A DNA stretch of 64,000 nt. Origin: Hyperoplus lanceolatus. Its lineage: Eukaryota; Chordata; Actinopteri; Uranoscopiformes; Ammodytidae. The translations under genes were made by a program, and so were the position numbers. Position 1 is the stretch's first letter. Every line of letters begins with the position of its first letter. Below, one piece after another: positions 21,157 to 33,309 of the stretch. The notes beneath the pieces were generated by a model. It did no database searches. It had not been told where the DNA came from and worked only from the letters and a program-made list of their open reading frames with translations. The stretch is from NCBI GenBank assembly GCA_026929865.2, contig CM049398.1:14651001-14715000 (forward strand), given 5' to 3'.

Positions 21157-24100
21157 ATGAACCTTTTGTGTAGAAAGACCAAGTTTATGTTTTTCAGCCT
21201 GCTATGGTCTATGATTTTTCCCTGCAACTCCAACCAAGATCAGGGCCAGCAATGCAATATAATGCCAGGTTCTATGTCCCTGCCTGTGCTGGAGAAAAAG
21301 GGGGACATATTCTTGGGGGGACTCTTCTCCCTTCACGACATGGTGGTGGAGCACACTCTGTCCTTAACCTCTACGCCTCCTCCCACACAGTGCGACAGGT
21401 AAGCCGTTTTCACATAGTCCTCAAAATTGCTGTCGCTGCAAAGCTGAGTTTAAGCAACTGTAATCTCTGCTCACATGTCCAGATATGCGACAAATCTCTC
21501 TGGCCATGTTTCCTTATCTCAAAGTTTTTAGACCCACCCGCTGTCTAAATGTGTAACGTCTCATCTTGATGTATTTTCTTTGTTTTTACTATCTCTTCAA
21601 CGCAATCTCAAATGTCCAAACTTGATGTATTTAATGCCCCTGGAAAGCACTTTGAATGGCTTTGTGACTGAATTGTGCAATATAAATAAACTTTCCTTGC
21701 CTTTTAATTGTTTTGAAAAAAAAAAGTATCTTCTCATATCTTCCCTCTGATTCTAGATTTAACTTTCGGACATTTCGTTGGATGCAGACTATGATCTTTG
21801 CCATAGAGGAGATCAACAGAAATGGCACACTCCTTCCCAACATCACACTGGGCTATAAGATCTATGATTCATGCAGTACACCCCATCAGGCCCTGAAGGC
21901 GGCCATGGAGTTAATGGGGAGTGAGACAGGTTCAGGGGGGAAAGGAGAGACTCACAGTAATGGCACCTGTCATGGGATTCCACTAGCTGTCATTGGAGAT
22001 GGAGGCTCTACTCAGTCTCTCGTAGTGGCCCATTTTCTGGGGGTCTTCCATGTGCCACAGGTGAATGAATCTATTCAACATATGTGTACACTTGATTGAG
22101 TGTGTGTTAAAACCTAGTGTGCAGGGTTGAGATAGTGGTGTGCATTGCTTTGTTGTTGTTACTACCAATGGGGAGGGTCAGAGTCACACAGTTCTCAAAA
22201 TTAAACCTTTGGGTACTGTGAGTAATGTCCAACCAATTGATTTAAGAATGTTTACATGTTGGATACTGTTTCTTCCAGTGGTTTATTGAAAAATGTAATT
22301 GTTGCATGTTCTATTCAGGTTAGTTATTTTTCCAGCTGTGCCTGTCTCAGTGACAAAAAGCAGTTTCCTGCCTTTTTAAGGACCATGCCCAGTGACTTCT
22401 TTCAGGTAAGAGGCAGCATCACACAGATAAGATTGGTCACATGACGTAACCTCTATACACCCATGTATGAAACGGTATTAATCTCTCTCTCTCTCTTTCT
22501 CTCTCTCTCACTTTTTGTCTGGCTGTATCTCCCTCTCTCTCACTCACTATCTATCTCTTTCTCTCTTCCTCTTGCTATCTCTAGGTAGATGCACTGGTAC
22601 AACTTGTCAAGCATTTTGGTTGGACTTGGGTGGGAGTGATTGCTGGGGATGATGCCTATGGCCGTGGTGGGGCCAACATCTTCGTCGAAGAAGTGGGTCA
22701 CAACCATGAAAAAAGTTTGCATGAAATGTTGTCAGAAATCTTTTTTTTTTTTCAATGTTTAACTTATTGACCATACTGTGAACATCAAATGAAGTAGGTT
22801 ATCGTGTACCTCCCCTTTTACTCTCTTAGGTAAGAAAGTTAGGTGCTTGTGTGGCCATCCATGAGATCATCCCTTATAACCGAGCACAGTTTGCCATTTC
22901 ATCCATCGTTTCCAAGATCCGCTCCTCGGGGGCTCGAGTAATTCTAGTGTTTGCTGTGGAACAAGATGTAGCTGCATTGTTTGATGAAGCACTCAGGCAA
23001 GATTTTTTTTATTATACAGGTTTACTGTGTTTAAGTTTCTGATGTTTGTGGTTTAAAAAAATCAATCTTCTTATCTTTTCAATTTAGAGAGGGGCTCACT
23101 GGGATGCAGTGGCTGGCCAGCGAGGCTTGGAGCACAGCCTCTGTCCTCTCCACCCCCAAGAAGTACCACCATATCCTCCAGGGTTCTATGGGATTTGCCA
23201 TTCGGCGAGCAGAAATACCTGGATTGCAAGACTTTCTGCTTCACTTGCATCCTCTGAGCCCAGATGCCTTTGAAAATCCCTTCCTAACACCCTTTTGGGA
23301 GGAGATGTTTCAATGCAACCTGGGTGTGATGGCTGGAGGCCAGGGACTTAATGCTGAGGGTAAACCTCCATGCTCAGGAGCAGAAGAGCTAGGGAGCATG
23401 ACAAATATCTATTCAGATGTGTCACAGCTAAGGATTTCATACAATGTATATAAGGCTGTGTATGCTATTGCAAATGCACTTAAGGCAATGAGAAACTGTG
23501 TGAAAGGCAAAGGGCCATTTCCTCCACAAACCTGTCCAGATACAGACAATATGCAGCCATGGCAGGTAATATTCCATCTGATTCATAATTCATTCAAGAT
23601 GAACAAATGGTAATTGTAATATTTGTATATAAAGACTGATAAATGTACATACATAGATATTCTAGTAATACTACAAGCTGAACATATGCACTCTCTGCCC
23701 TTAGCTGCTTCATTACATAAGACAGGTGAAATACTTGAACTCATTTGGTGATGAAACCAAGTTTGATAGGAATGGTGACCCTGTAGCCATGTATGACCTG
23801 ATTAACTGGCAGCTGAGACCAAATGGAAAAATGGAGTTTGTCACTATTGGCAAATTTGATGAGACGACCAAAGTTGGACAGCAAAAACTCCAGATCCAGG
23901 AACAGAACATTGTATGGAGTGGCAATGAAACCGAAGTACGGATCTCAATGGAATAAACAAACCTAGTGGTGAATGCATTTTTTGCAATAACATTTCCAAT
24001 ATGTGACTGTGCTGTGTTTCCTCTTTTACCTAGGTTCCTTTGTCAGTATGCAGCAGTATTTGTCCCCCAGGGACCCGGAAGGCAATCAGACCTAACTTTC

Positions 24101-25258
24101 CTATCTGCTGCCATGATTGTGTGGTTTGTACAGCTGGAGATGTTAGCAATCAGACTGGTGAGGAAAATAACTGTCCACATTATGTTTGAGAATTTGACCT
24201 AGAGTTGCTGTGGAAAAGCTACAGTACAGCAGCTTAAACCTTCTCGTCTTTCCTTCAGATGCTATTGAGTGTGTGCGCTGCCACCAAGAGTTCTGGTCCA
24301 ATGTTGAACGGACAGTCTGCATACCCAAACAGGTGGAGTTCCTCTCCTTTAGCAGCACTATGGGCATCATCCTGATGACTATTTCCCTCCTTGGCTCCTT
24401 CTGCACTTGTGTCGTGGTCATCATATTCTTCTGTCACAGAACCACCCCCATTGTCAAGGCAAACAACTCTGAGCTGAGCTTCCTGCTGCTCTTCTCCTTG
24501 ACTCTGTGTTTCCTGTGTTCTCTGACATTCATTGGTCAGCCCTCTGAGTGGTCCTGCATGCTGCGACACACTGCATTCGGCATCATCTTTGTCCTCTGTA
24601 TCTCGTGTATTCTGGGGAAAACTATTGTGGTGCTAATGGCCTTTAGAGGTTCCCTTCCAGGCAGTAATGTCATGAAATGGTTTGGGCCTGCACAGCAAAA
24701 GGCAATCATCACCTTTTGTACACTGATCCAGGTAAGGGCTTTAGACTTTTTATGTGACTTAAATAGTAGGATAAGCTTTTATTCAAATGATTGCAAAATA
24801 CATTTCTTGTTATGCAGGTTATTATCTGTACGGTGTGGCTGGTTGTTGCTCCCCCCACTCCACACCAGCTGATGCCACGTGAGAGCGCTATTATCATTCT
24901 CTTGTGTGACGAAGGCTCAGCAATAGCGTTTGCTCTCGTGCTGGGCTACATTGGCCTCCTGGCCTGCCTCTGCCTTCTCTTGGCCTTCCTGGCAAGGAAA
25001 CTCCCAGACAACTTCAACGAGGCAAGACTTATCACCTTCAGCATGATCATTTTTTGCGCTGTGTGGGTAGCCTTTGTTCCCGCCTACATCAGCTCCCCGG
25101 GGAAGTACTCCACAGCCACAGAGGTGTTTGCCATTTTGGCCTCCAGTTATGGACTGCTGGGCTGCATCTTCACCCCTAAGTGTTACATCATTCTATTTAG
25201 TCCAGAAAATAACACAAAGAAACACCTTATGTCCAAGACTGCCACTGACAAATATTAA
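21157..25258 (+). CDS. OlfC/V2R-like receptor, intact, ten coding exons
   Basis: Second class C chemoreceptor. Exons: 21157-21398, 21757-22060, 22319-22405, 22585-22692, 22830-22996, 23088-23565, 23705-23935, 24034-24157, 24259-24731, 24818-25258. All phases join, giving 884 residues. Order: signal/TM-like start ([16 protein letters not shown]), Venus-flytrap domain ([40 protein letters not shown]) to about residue 539, NCD3G exon of 124 bp ([16 protein letters not shown]), seven helices ([20 protein letters not shown] ... [20 protein letters not shown]). Relative to the six-exon V2R plan, exon 3 is cut by three introns and the helix exon by one. The intron after 22996 begins with GC. Starts at 21103 and 21187 are in the same frame; 21157 is my choice. 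Subfamily not assigned. Confidence 0.93.
21620..21705 (+). mobile_element. LINE 3' tail fragment in intron 1
   Basis: GGAAAGCACTTTGAATGGCT followed by GTGCAATATAAATAAACTTT matches the common tail of fish CR1/L2-clade LINEs (…AAAGCGCTTTGA…ATATAAATAAA). It lies in the first intron of the receptor; no reverse-transcriptase coding sequence is attached. Confidence 0.5.
22477..22584. repeat. CT-rich low-complexity tract in an intron
   Basis: Imperfect (CT)n and CTCT/TATCT units immediately before the acceptor of the exon at 22585; it enlarges the polypyrimidine tract. Confidence 0.9.
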
Positions 25259-25384
25259 GATATCATTTGTATCCCATACAGACTGTTATGGACTTTATTC
25301 ACTACCCAGATAATTAAAATGTGTATGTTAAAATCCTTTTAGTTTAAAATGTGAGATTTTTGTGGGGGGAAATGTACTCAAATG

Positions 25385-25497
25385 GTGACGGCCTCCTGTT
25401 CTTGAGTGTTAAAAGTGGCATTCAATGTCTCTTGTAAAAGAGATTTTAATCTCAATGAGACTAACCTGGTCAAATAAAGGATAAATAAATATATAAT
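25385..25497 (+). mobile_element. L2-like LINE 3' tail
   Basis: GTAAAAGAGATTTTAATCTC then AATGAGACTAACCTGGTCAA and ATAAAGGATAAATAAATA, the usual 3' end of L2-like (Maui-type) fish LINEs. It is 130 bp past the receptor stop and may supply a polyadenylation signal (AATAAA). Confidence 0.6.
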
Positions 25498-26386
25498 AAA
25501 ATTTTACCACCAGATGGTAGTAGTGTGCTACTAATGCTTCTGTCATTCATCATACCTCCTCATGAAATGCTCAACCATGCTTTCACTTACCTTTATTCTT
25601 ACTAATAACTTACATAATAGCTTTCTATAGTTGTACATTTCTCTGTATACCATTGTCACTTCCATACTACTCCTATACATCCTATGGTGTAGAAAGAGAT
25701 CTTCTAGAATTAAAGCAGTGCAATCGCAGGAAGAATACAGAAAACAGTACTACATTTAACATAGAACGTGAGTATAGAAATTGTTTTGTTTCTCCAGCTA
25801 GATACACAGCTTTGATGTTCTCAGAGGGAATGTGAAGGACAGCTCATTGCTATATGAATGGGATTTGGCAGCAGTGTCCATGCTGATTTGACCTGAGATA
25901 GAATGATGAGGCCCAGGGTCTCTGAGATCTGCTCTCTGGAAATCCCAGCTGTCATTGGTTAATTAAATCCTCATACTCCAGAGGCCCTTACATGTAAACA
26001 TCACGCCTGGCTGTTCCCTGCAATAACAAACTAAAGGACAGACATTTTTCCTGCCCTGCACAGCTGCTCTCTGGCTAACATTGATTATCTACCCCTGATT
26101 GATCTATTGTTCCTCCCATGTCAGAAGAATAAATTGGAAAACGGAGAGACGACAGGTCTCTGACGTCCATCAGGGACAGACGGGAGGAAAAGTTGTTGGG
26201 AGGGGCAGGTGGACAGCAGTGTTTCATTGATGCTGTATTACTCAATTCACATTTATTTCCGACATACTCTCTTGTTACATTTGCATTTTCAACTTGTCTG
26301 TCTATGAGACACTATTTGCTTATATAAAAGGGGAACTATTTTGCAAAATGCATGTATTTAGTAGCCTATATCAGTTTTATTTTACA
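25498..26386. other. Intergenic, no feature seen
   Basis: No supported exon or repeat boundary between the LINE tail and the TTAA element. Confidence 0.5.
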
Positions 26387-26390
26387 TTAA

Positions 26391-27725
26391 AGCTGCAGTT
26401 GATCGTTTCAGCCGTTGGGATCCCAACGGCTGTTTTCCCAACGCTCTACCTGCTGTAGCTCCTCCCTCTGAACGACAGCTACGCGCGTTCATGTGAATTC
26501 AGTTACATTGACAAGAGACAAACACCATGTCCGATTCCGAGGTGATTAAACATTAGTAATGATAACTACATACATACATATTGAGCATACATTTTAATCA
26601 CAGACATACCATGTATGTTAGCTTAAAATCATTTTAAGTGTGCTGGTAGACCTAACAAAAGTAGCTGTAACTGCCAGGCAAGATAGCAAACTAATTGTAA
26701 CAGAGCGGAGAGGTGTGTGTGTATGCTCCTGCTCTGACCGCAGCTGGGAGGGGCTGCTCGGGCAGTGTTGTCAACTTAGCGATTGTGTCGCTATATTTAG
26801 CTACTTTTCAGCCCCCCTGGCGACTTTTTTTTCAAAACAGCGACAAGCGACACATCTAGCTTTTTTTCTGGTGTAATTGGTGACTTTTTCGCCAAAGCAA
26901 ATATCACTTGTAACGCTTCTCAACGAGCAGCGGGAGCCTCCCGGCCCGTCCTCCGTCACAGAGCACTGACAGACAGCCCGGACCGGGCCGCCCGGTCCTC
27001 GCGCAGCAGCCCCTGCCAGCTGCGGTCAGAGCAGGAGATAGGCTACACCTCTCAGCTCGGGGCTGCTGCGCGAGGAGCGGGCTGCGTGTCAGTGCTCCCG
27101 CTGCTCGTTGAGAAGAGATGATACTTGCTTTGGCGAAAAAAGTCACCAATAACACCAGAAAAAAAAGCTAGATTTGTCGCTTGTCGCTGTTTTGAAAAAA
27201 AGTCGCGAGGTCGCGGACGCGGTCGGAGAGGTCTTGATGTGATAGGGCAAGAAGACATGGCCGGTGTACTATTTTTCAAGCTCTCTCCGTCTCCCTTTCA
27301 GCGGTTAACTTTTCAATATTCGTCTTTCCTCGTTTTTTTTGCTGTCTTAGCGGTGTTAGTTGTTAGTATCCTGGGAATGGTAAATTGAGGGTTCGTTTGT
27401 GAAGACATTGCTACTCGCTGTCTGCCGTAGTAGCCTAGTACCAAACAGTAGGCTAGTGTCAGACTGCTAGGGTCGTGAGCGCTCACTCAACTGACGCATC
27501 AACGTCGTTGCCAAGGTCCCACAGCCAATAAGAACGGAGAATCTGACCTCGCTCTGATTGGTCAAAATTAACATGAGCGGTGGCAATTTTGGGGGGCAGC
27601 ACACAGAGGCAGGGGGGAGCAAAGTGATAAAAAAATATTTTCAGACCACTTCACCTACATATAGCTGAATGGCTATTATGACAGTTTTGCCAAATATTAC
27701 AGTAAAAAAACTCTCAACTGCAGCT
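26391..27725. mobile_element. TTAA-flanked palindromic MITE, 1.3 kb
   Basis: Inverted ends AGCTGCAGTTGA (26391) and TCAACTGCAGCT (ending 27725) with TTAA on each side (26387-26390, 27726-27729), as produced by piggyBac- or Kolobok-type transposition. Its middle holds further inverted arms (about 26702-26910 against 27000-27215), including GACCGCAGCTGGGAGGGGCT and its near reverse complement. No coding sequence is credible. Confidence 0.75.
26702..27215. repeat. Internal foldback with multiple inverted arms
   Basis: Arm pairs: 26830-26910 (AGCGACAAGCGACACATCTA ... TTCGCCAAAGCAAATATCA) with 27119-27200, and 26705-26760 with about 27005-27057. GC-rich centre near 26930-27000. It looks like a second foldback inside the TTAA MITE or a rearranged MITE core. 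Confidence 0.65.
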
Positions 27726-27729
27726 TTAA

Positions 27730-28135
27730 AGATGGAGTCGGCGATTTTGGAGAAGCTTGTTGTTCAAACTTACTTTTTTCAAAATCAGTGAATATCTCCT
27801 CATCCACTACCTGTACATACTGTGTGTGCACTGAAAAAAACTAAATCCAGTGATAATACATAGCCAAGGCTCAGATATTCATTGCTTTTGACAAAAAGTG
27901 TTTTGACAACAAAAGTTCTCGAGAATGGCTGACTCCACCTATTATATTGTCCCCTGTGTGACTAAATACTCCTATCAGAAAAACAAACCCTCTATCTTTT
28001 TCTCCAAATGTGTTCAAAACTCAGATCAGAACCTCAGATTTGCCATGCCCCCACATTACCAACCTTACCTGCAGATTTGCCACAGCCCCAGATACCTCTG
28101 AAACTAACTGGAGATTGGATTCAAACTGACTGTTA
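27730..28135. mobile_element. MITE part, interrupted further on by two insertions
   Basis: AAAGATGGAGTCGGCGATTT, then CCTGTACATACTGTGTGTGC ACTGAAAAAAAC at 27810-27840, is shared with 63794-63925 at the right edge of the window. This older repeat is broken by insertions at 28136-29117 and 29181-29950. Its far boundary was not found. Confidence 0.4.
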
Positions 28136-29117
28136 TGGCGCTTTTCCACCGCACATGTAGCTCGACTCGACTCAACTCGACTCGATTCAACTTGGTTTGG
28201 TAGCAGCACGGGTCGTTTTCCACCGCAAATAGTACCTCCTGAACGTGGGCGGGGTCGTCGTAAGGGGCTGAAAGCCTACTCCGGAGCAAAGTAGCAAAGC
28301 AGAAATTACGAGCAGTTGTTGCACTATTAACTGAACCAACCGCCAAAAACACGGATGAAAAATGTTTTAAAAATACCCCCTTGTATCTGTTTGCTAAAAG
28401 AAGTAGAAGAATATTGCTACGGGCCATTAAAAGGGATGGTTGTTGTCCCGATGTGTGACTCTGCCACACAGTCAGCTGTAGGGATGCGTCACGTACATCC
28501 CTATGCACGTAAACACATGCATGATAAAGTTGACATAGTGCTTGTTTCAGGATACGTGTTTTTAAATGCAAGCTGTGTCTCACTCAGCCTGAATATTTTA
28601 TTGAGGTAATCAGTTCAGTCCGAGGCTTGTAATGTAATCGCTCGCTATCATGTCTGTCCCAGCTGGCTACTATTTAGCCTAGCTGCTAGCTGCCCTACAT
28701 GTCTCCTCTCTTATCTAAGTAACTTCCCCAACAACCAACACTGGGTGAGCTTAGCGAATTTATGGAAAATAAATTCAGATCTGTGATGCAAATCAAATGA
28801 AAGAGAGCCAGAGAAGGCTGCACGCGGCGTAAATACACTCAAAAGTCCCGGAGAGTTGGGGAGAATAAACAACAGAATGAAGCCGGTAGTCTTTGGCCAC
28901 TGATTGGCCAGACAATAGTCTCTGGCCAATCAGTGGCCGGCCGTCTGCCGACGTCACCTTTTAGCATCGGCTCAGCTCGATTGGAACCTAGAGCGAGGCG
29001 ATACCAAAAAAGCAGCCGCTACCAGGTACCAGGTACCATGAAATTGCGGTGGAAACGCCAAAAATGCGAGTTGAGTTGAGTCGAGTTGAGCTGATACCAT
29101 GCGGTGGAAAAGCGCCA
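28136..29117. mobile_element. Harbinger-like MITE
   Basis: Inverted ends TGGCGCTTTTCCACCGCA at both termini (left 28136, right reading in from 29117) with 3-bp TTA duplications (28133-28135, 29118-29120), as in PIF/Harbinger insertion. Sub-terminal CTCGACTCGACTCAACTCGA pentamer-like repeats appear at both ends. Length 982 bp, no transposase. Confidence 0.85.
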
Positions 29118-29180
29118 TTAGATTCTGGACCAATCAAAGCAGACTGGGGTTTTTGGAAAGCGAGGCTTGAAGAGACAGAG

Positions 29181-29950
29181 GCTGTGTTCGGATCGCCATA
29201 CTAGCGTCCTCCATCCTACATACTCACCATCTATATTCTGCATACTCTCTACTCAAAGATCGATTGTGTATGCGAGGTGCGTCGAAACATTTTCAGTTGA
29301 AGTATACTCAAGCAATGAAGAATTTCTTCTTCTTCTTATAAGATTCAGGCAGTTAAGACGCTGTTTAGCGTATAACCGCCCTCTACAGGTTAGATATTGA
29401 ACTAGATTTTTACAGTCCTGTGTTCATCATCTGTGTTTTAGACCTCATGTTTTATAATTATGTTTTGAGGCGGAGGATCCCTCCGACGCTCTCTGTCCGG
29501 CTCAGCACTCAGCTGTCTGTGAGTTGAGCTGGACGAGCCGCGGTGTGTTCCAGTGTGTTCAGCGATCTGTTCTGATCTCTCTCCACTATCAGACTCACAT
29601 CACTCATTTCACTTAGTAACTCTAATGTTAGGTATTTATCTTCATCTCTTATCTATTGTAAGAGTTTTATGAATGACTGCACACAGTTGTCAGATCCCCA
29701 AACAATGTCGTTGCCTAGCAATTTGCTCGAAAATATTTCATTTTCCTGGGCGGGTAGAATTGACCCAGTGCATTGTGGGGCGGTTGAGTAGGAAAAGTAT
29801 ACAATCGATTCATACCAAAAATCTTCCCGGAAGTTAGTACTCATCCGGGAATTTCCCACATACCCAAACTCGCATACCCAACCGTCACATACTCAAATTG
29901 AAGTCAAAATGAGTATGAGTAGGACGTTAGTATGGCGTTCCGAACACAGC
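29181..29950. mobile_element. DNA transposon/MITE with 5-bp duplication
   Basis: Ends GCTGTGTTCGGATCGCCATA and, from 29950 inward, GCTGTGTTCGGAACGCCATA are a long near-perfect inverted repeat. CAGAG occurs directly outside both ends (29176-29180 and 29951-29955). No coding region; superfamily not assigned. Confidence 0.75.
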
Positions 29951-29955
29951 CAGAG

Positions 29956-30682
29956 TCTGGAAAGAGGAGATTAAGCAATGGCACTGTGAGGTATATAAAG
30001 ATGTTTTTTGGACACTACACCATGAAAACAGCAGAAAAGTTTCTAGTAGAAACCAAAATAAAAATTTTGAGCCTGACAATTAAGTAAGTGAAAAACACGC
30101 TAGACCATCTGCATTTGATGGTTAAATAATTAGAATGAGAAAAACAAAAACAAACAGATTAACTACGCACACATACAGGAATGTGTCTCATCACTGTAGA
30201 ATAAATATTAGAAGATAGAGTGGGTGTGAATAAATCAAGAAATTACAGAAACCCTTTCTAAGGATTTTTTCAGCTGAAATTTGACAGCATGCTGGCAGTG
30301 TAGAGGTAAACACTGGAGGTTGATCGAAAATATGTTGAAAAAGATAATAGGGGCATGACTTCTACTTACATACAGCTATTTACTCAGGGCTGGTCTTGTC
30401 CAAGGATGAACATATGTTTTTCTTCCTACCACACATTGAGCGTTTACCTCACCAAATACGGAGGTTTCAAAAGTAGTGCAAATTCTGGGTCATGACGATG
30501 AAGTTGTGAAATGATGTATTGAGGTACAAATTAAGTGTTAGCAGTGATTTGGTTACTTTACAATACAATTCAGCAGCCCTGCAGTTGCCTGTATACTTTT
30601 CGTTCTGTTTTTCATAATGTGTAATTGTTCAACATAATAGTCTGTTTTGAGAATGTAGTTTATAGAGTTGTCATCCCAATAT
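29956..30682. other. Intergenic/old repeat, nothing supported
   Basis: Probably contains the rest of the MITE begun at 27730, but no boundary could be fixed. No gene seen. Confidence 0.4.
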
Positions 30683-30938
30683 TATGGGGTCAGACCGGTA
30701 TCAATAATAATGAATGCACAGAGAAGGATTCACACTTGTATTTTGTGATTTATATTATAAATGACTCTCTTCTCACAAATACATTTCAATGCACACACAA
30801 GTGAATACCGTCATATATAGCGTAAATGTAAAATAAATCATCTATAAAAAGAAGTTTCACAAACACATTTCCGATCCACACATAAATGTGTATTGTTTTA
30901 AATAAATGTAATATAAATCCATACATATATTGATTTAA

Positions 30939-33116
30939 GGCGAGACACCCCAGGTGAATAGGGATTTTTTTTTACTTATAGATATCATCATGAAACTTTG
31001 CCAATTGATTACTGACACTAACACAATTATTTTTTGTATTACATGTGTTTCTTTAATATTTTATTAAATATGGCAATATTTAATCAATTATGTGTAAATT
31101 TGGGTCATTTTTCGACAAAAAAATCTAGATGTTGGATAAAGCCAGAGTTAAAATCTCTATTTTATTTTAAGCACATGTTAGTTTCTAAAGTTTTTACACA
31201 ACAGATTTTGGATACAGCCTTTTTTCATTTAATAAATCAAAAAATACTATGTACATGTCTTAGAAATGCATTTTAGGCATGTTTTTAGGAGGAACATTTT
31301 TCATAAATCAGACAATTAACAATATATTAATAAATCCTTGTGTAAAAACCTTTAAAATAGTTCTATGAATGATTATAGAAAGTGTGGTTGATGTCAGTGG
31401 TCTAGAAGTTGAGATATATTTCTCAGAGTATTGGAAAAAGCTCATTTTGAGAAAATGGCCGTTAAAGATAAAGATAAAGATACGTGAATTCTGCTGATAA
31501 TCACTAATTATAGTTAGAGTAATTTATTTAATTAGGCCCTACACCCCTCAATGCCATATAGGCCTACCACTGCTTAACATATATAAACCTATCATAGTAA
31601 CATTAACATCCACATGCTAATTTAAACGTGATTAATTCATTATTAGCCACTGTCTGTCAACCTGCTCCGGAGTCGCCACAGACGCTCTCTCTCCCCACCA
31701 TCTCCCCTCTGATCCTCTGACAGTCCATGTCTCTCCGACGTGATCGGCGTGATTTACATGTCTTTAACACTTCTCCCCTTCAAATGGCGATCATGTAATG
31801 TCCGTAGCCAATTGATCAAGTATTTTTTTTAAGTTGGTTTGGCACTTTTTCGACGTTTTTCCCATTTTATTTTGTGATTTTCGAGCTACCCGCGGCTAGC
31901 ATCACGTGATGCCTTTTAGCGAATCACATCGTCAGAAATGTGCATTAGCCAATGAGGTCGCGTTCCTAACATTGAATCCCTCCTCACACTTTCATGATTG
32001 GTTACTGATACAAAGAAAATGACCATAATTTGGATCCAATGACGTTGTTCTTGAGATTCAGAGCTTTCCAACAGTACCATAGAGACAGTGCATGGAATAG
32101 GCCACGCCCATGGCCACGCCCATCGTGGGGGAAAACATTGAACAGCGCTCCATCCACTTTGGATTGAAGGAGACCTGTCTTCTGCAAACAAACTTAATTA
32201 AAATGTAATCAAACATCCATTTAAGAAAAAAACGTTACTTTCTTGAAAGCCACGACTCTTGTTTGTCTATATGAGCTGTTTTTGTGAAACATAATTGAGT
32301 AGTTTTCAATATTGAGGTGTTTTTGTCCGGTCGGACCGGGTCGGACCCATCGTGGGGGAAACCGTTGAAAACCGTTCCATTCACTTTGTATTGAAGGAGA
32401 CCTGTCTTCTGCAAACAAACTTAATTAAAACGTAATCGAACATCCATTTAACAAAAAACCGTTACTTACGACTCTTGTCTGTCCATACGAGCTGTTTTTG
32501 TGAAAAATTATTGAGTAATTTTCAATATTGAGGTGTTTTTTCCCGTCCGTGAGGGTTAGCCTACAGCAGAAGGCTAACATTAGCCTAGCATTCAGCATAC
32601 ATTAGTTAAGAGTTTTGTCTCGATATTGAAAATTACTCAATACTTTTTCACCAAAACAGCTCGTATAGACAGACAAGAGTCGTGGCTTTAAAGAAAGTAA
32701 CGTGTATTTGTGAAAGGCATGTCGTATTACGTTGTTATTAAGTTTGTTTGCCGAATACGGGTGTCATTCAATATAAAGTGGATGGAGCGCTGTGTATTGT
32801 TTTCCCCCACGATGGGCGTGGCCTCAGATTATGACGCGCCATGCACTGTCTCTATGGTTATTATGATTCATACAGCGGTCGCGGTGCTGTATGTTACGTT
32901 AGCATTCTACAGTTAGAATGCTCACTTTTGACGAATTTAGGAGCAAAATACAGACGCAAGCAGTCAAAGTTTAGTAAAATAAACACCTAAAACGTATATT
33001 TTGGACCTTTTATCCATACTAGTCTGAAAGAAGACATGTTATGAAAGCTAAATAGACACACATCTCAAAATTGACCAGTGCTTAATAAACGATGTTTTTG
33101 CCTGCCGTGTCTCGCC
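30939..33116. mobile_element. TTAA-flanked foldback element, 2.18 kb
   Basis: Ends GGCGAGACACCCCAGG and, inverted from 33116, GGCGAGACACGGCAGG; TTAA at 30935-30938 and 33117-33120. The uninterrupted counterpart of the target at 38541-38556 contains a single TTAA (38547-38550), which proves insertion at TTAA. Inside, about 210 bp is tandemly duplicated (about 32124-32330 and 32344-32550) and an inverted copy follows at about 32615-32830. No transposase. Confidence 0.88.
32124..32830. repeat. Direct duplication plus inverted copy inside the foldback element
   Basis: CATCGTGGGGGAAA ... GAAGGAGACCTGTCTTCTGC ... GAGCTGTTTTTGTGAAA ... TTCAATATTGAGGTGTTTTT occurs twice in the same direction, then once inverted (TCGATATTGAAAATTACTCA ... 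CCCCCACGATGGGCGTGGCC). One arm of the foldback is therefore doubled. Confidence 0.8.
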
Positions 33117-33309
33117 TTAAAAAAGATTTAGAATTTTCATCAAAAATGTCTTTGGATGTTATTACGTTTATATACAAACTGTTACATTTGAATTTACAAA
33201 ATGCTTTTAATTTGTGAACTTCCTTGCATTCATGTGTGAATTGGTTTGTATTTGTGTGTATAATTATGAGACTCCCCTGACGTCGCTGGATTCACAAATG
33301 CGTTTTTTT

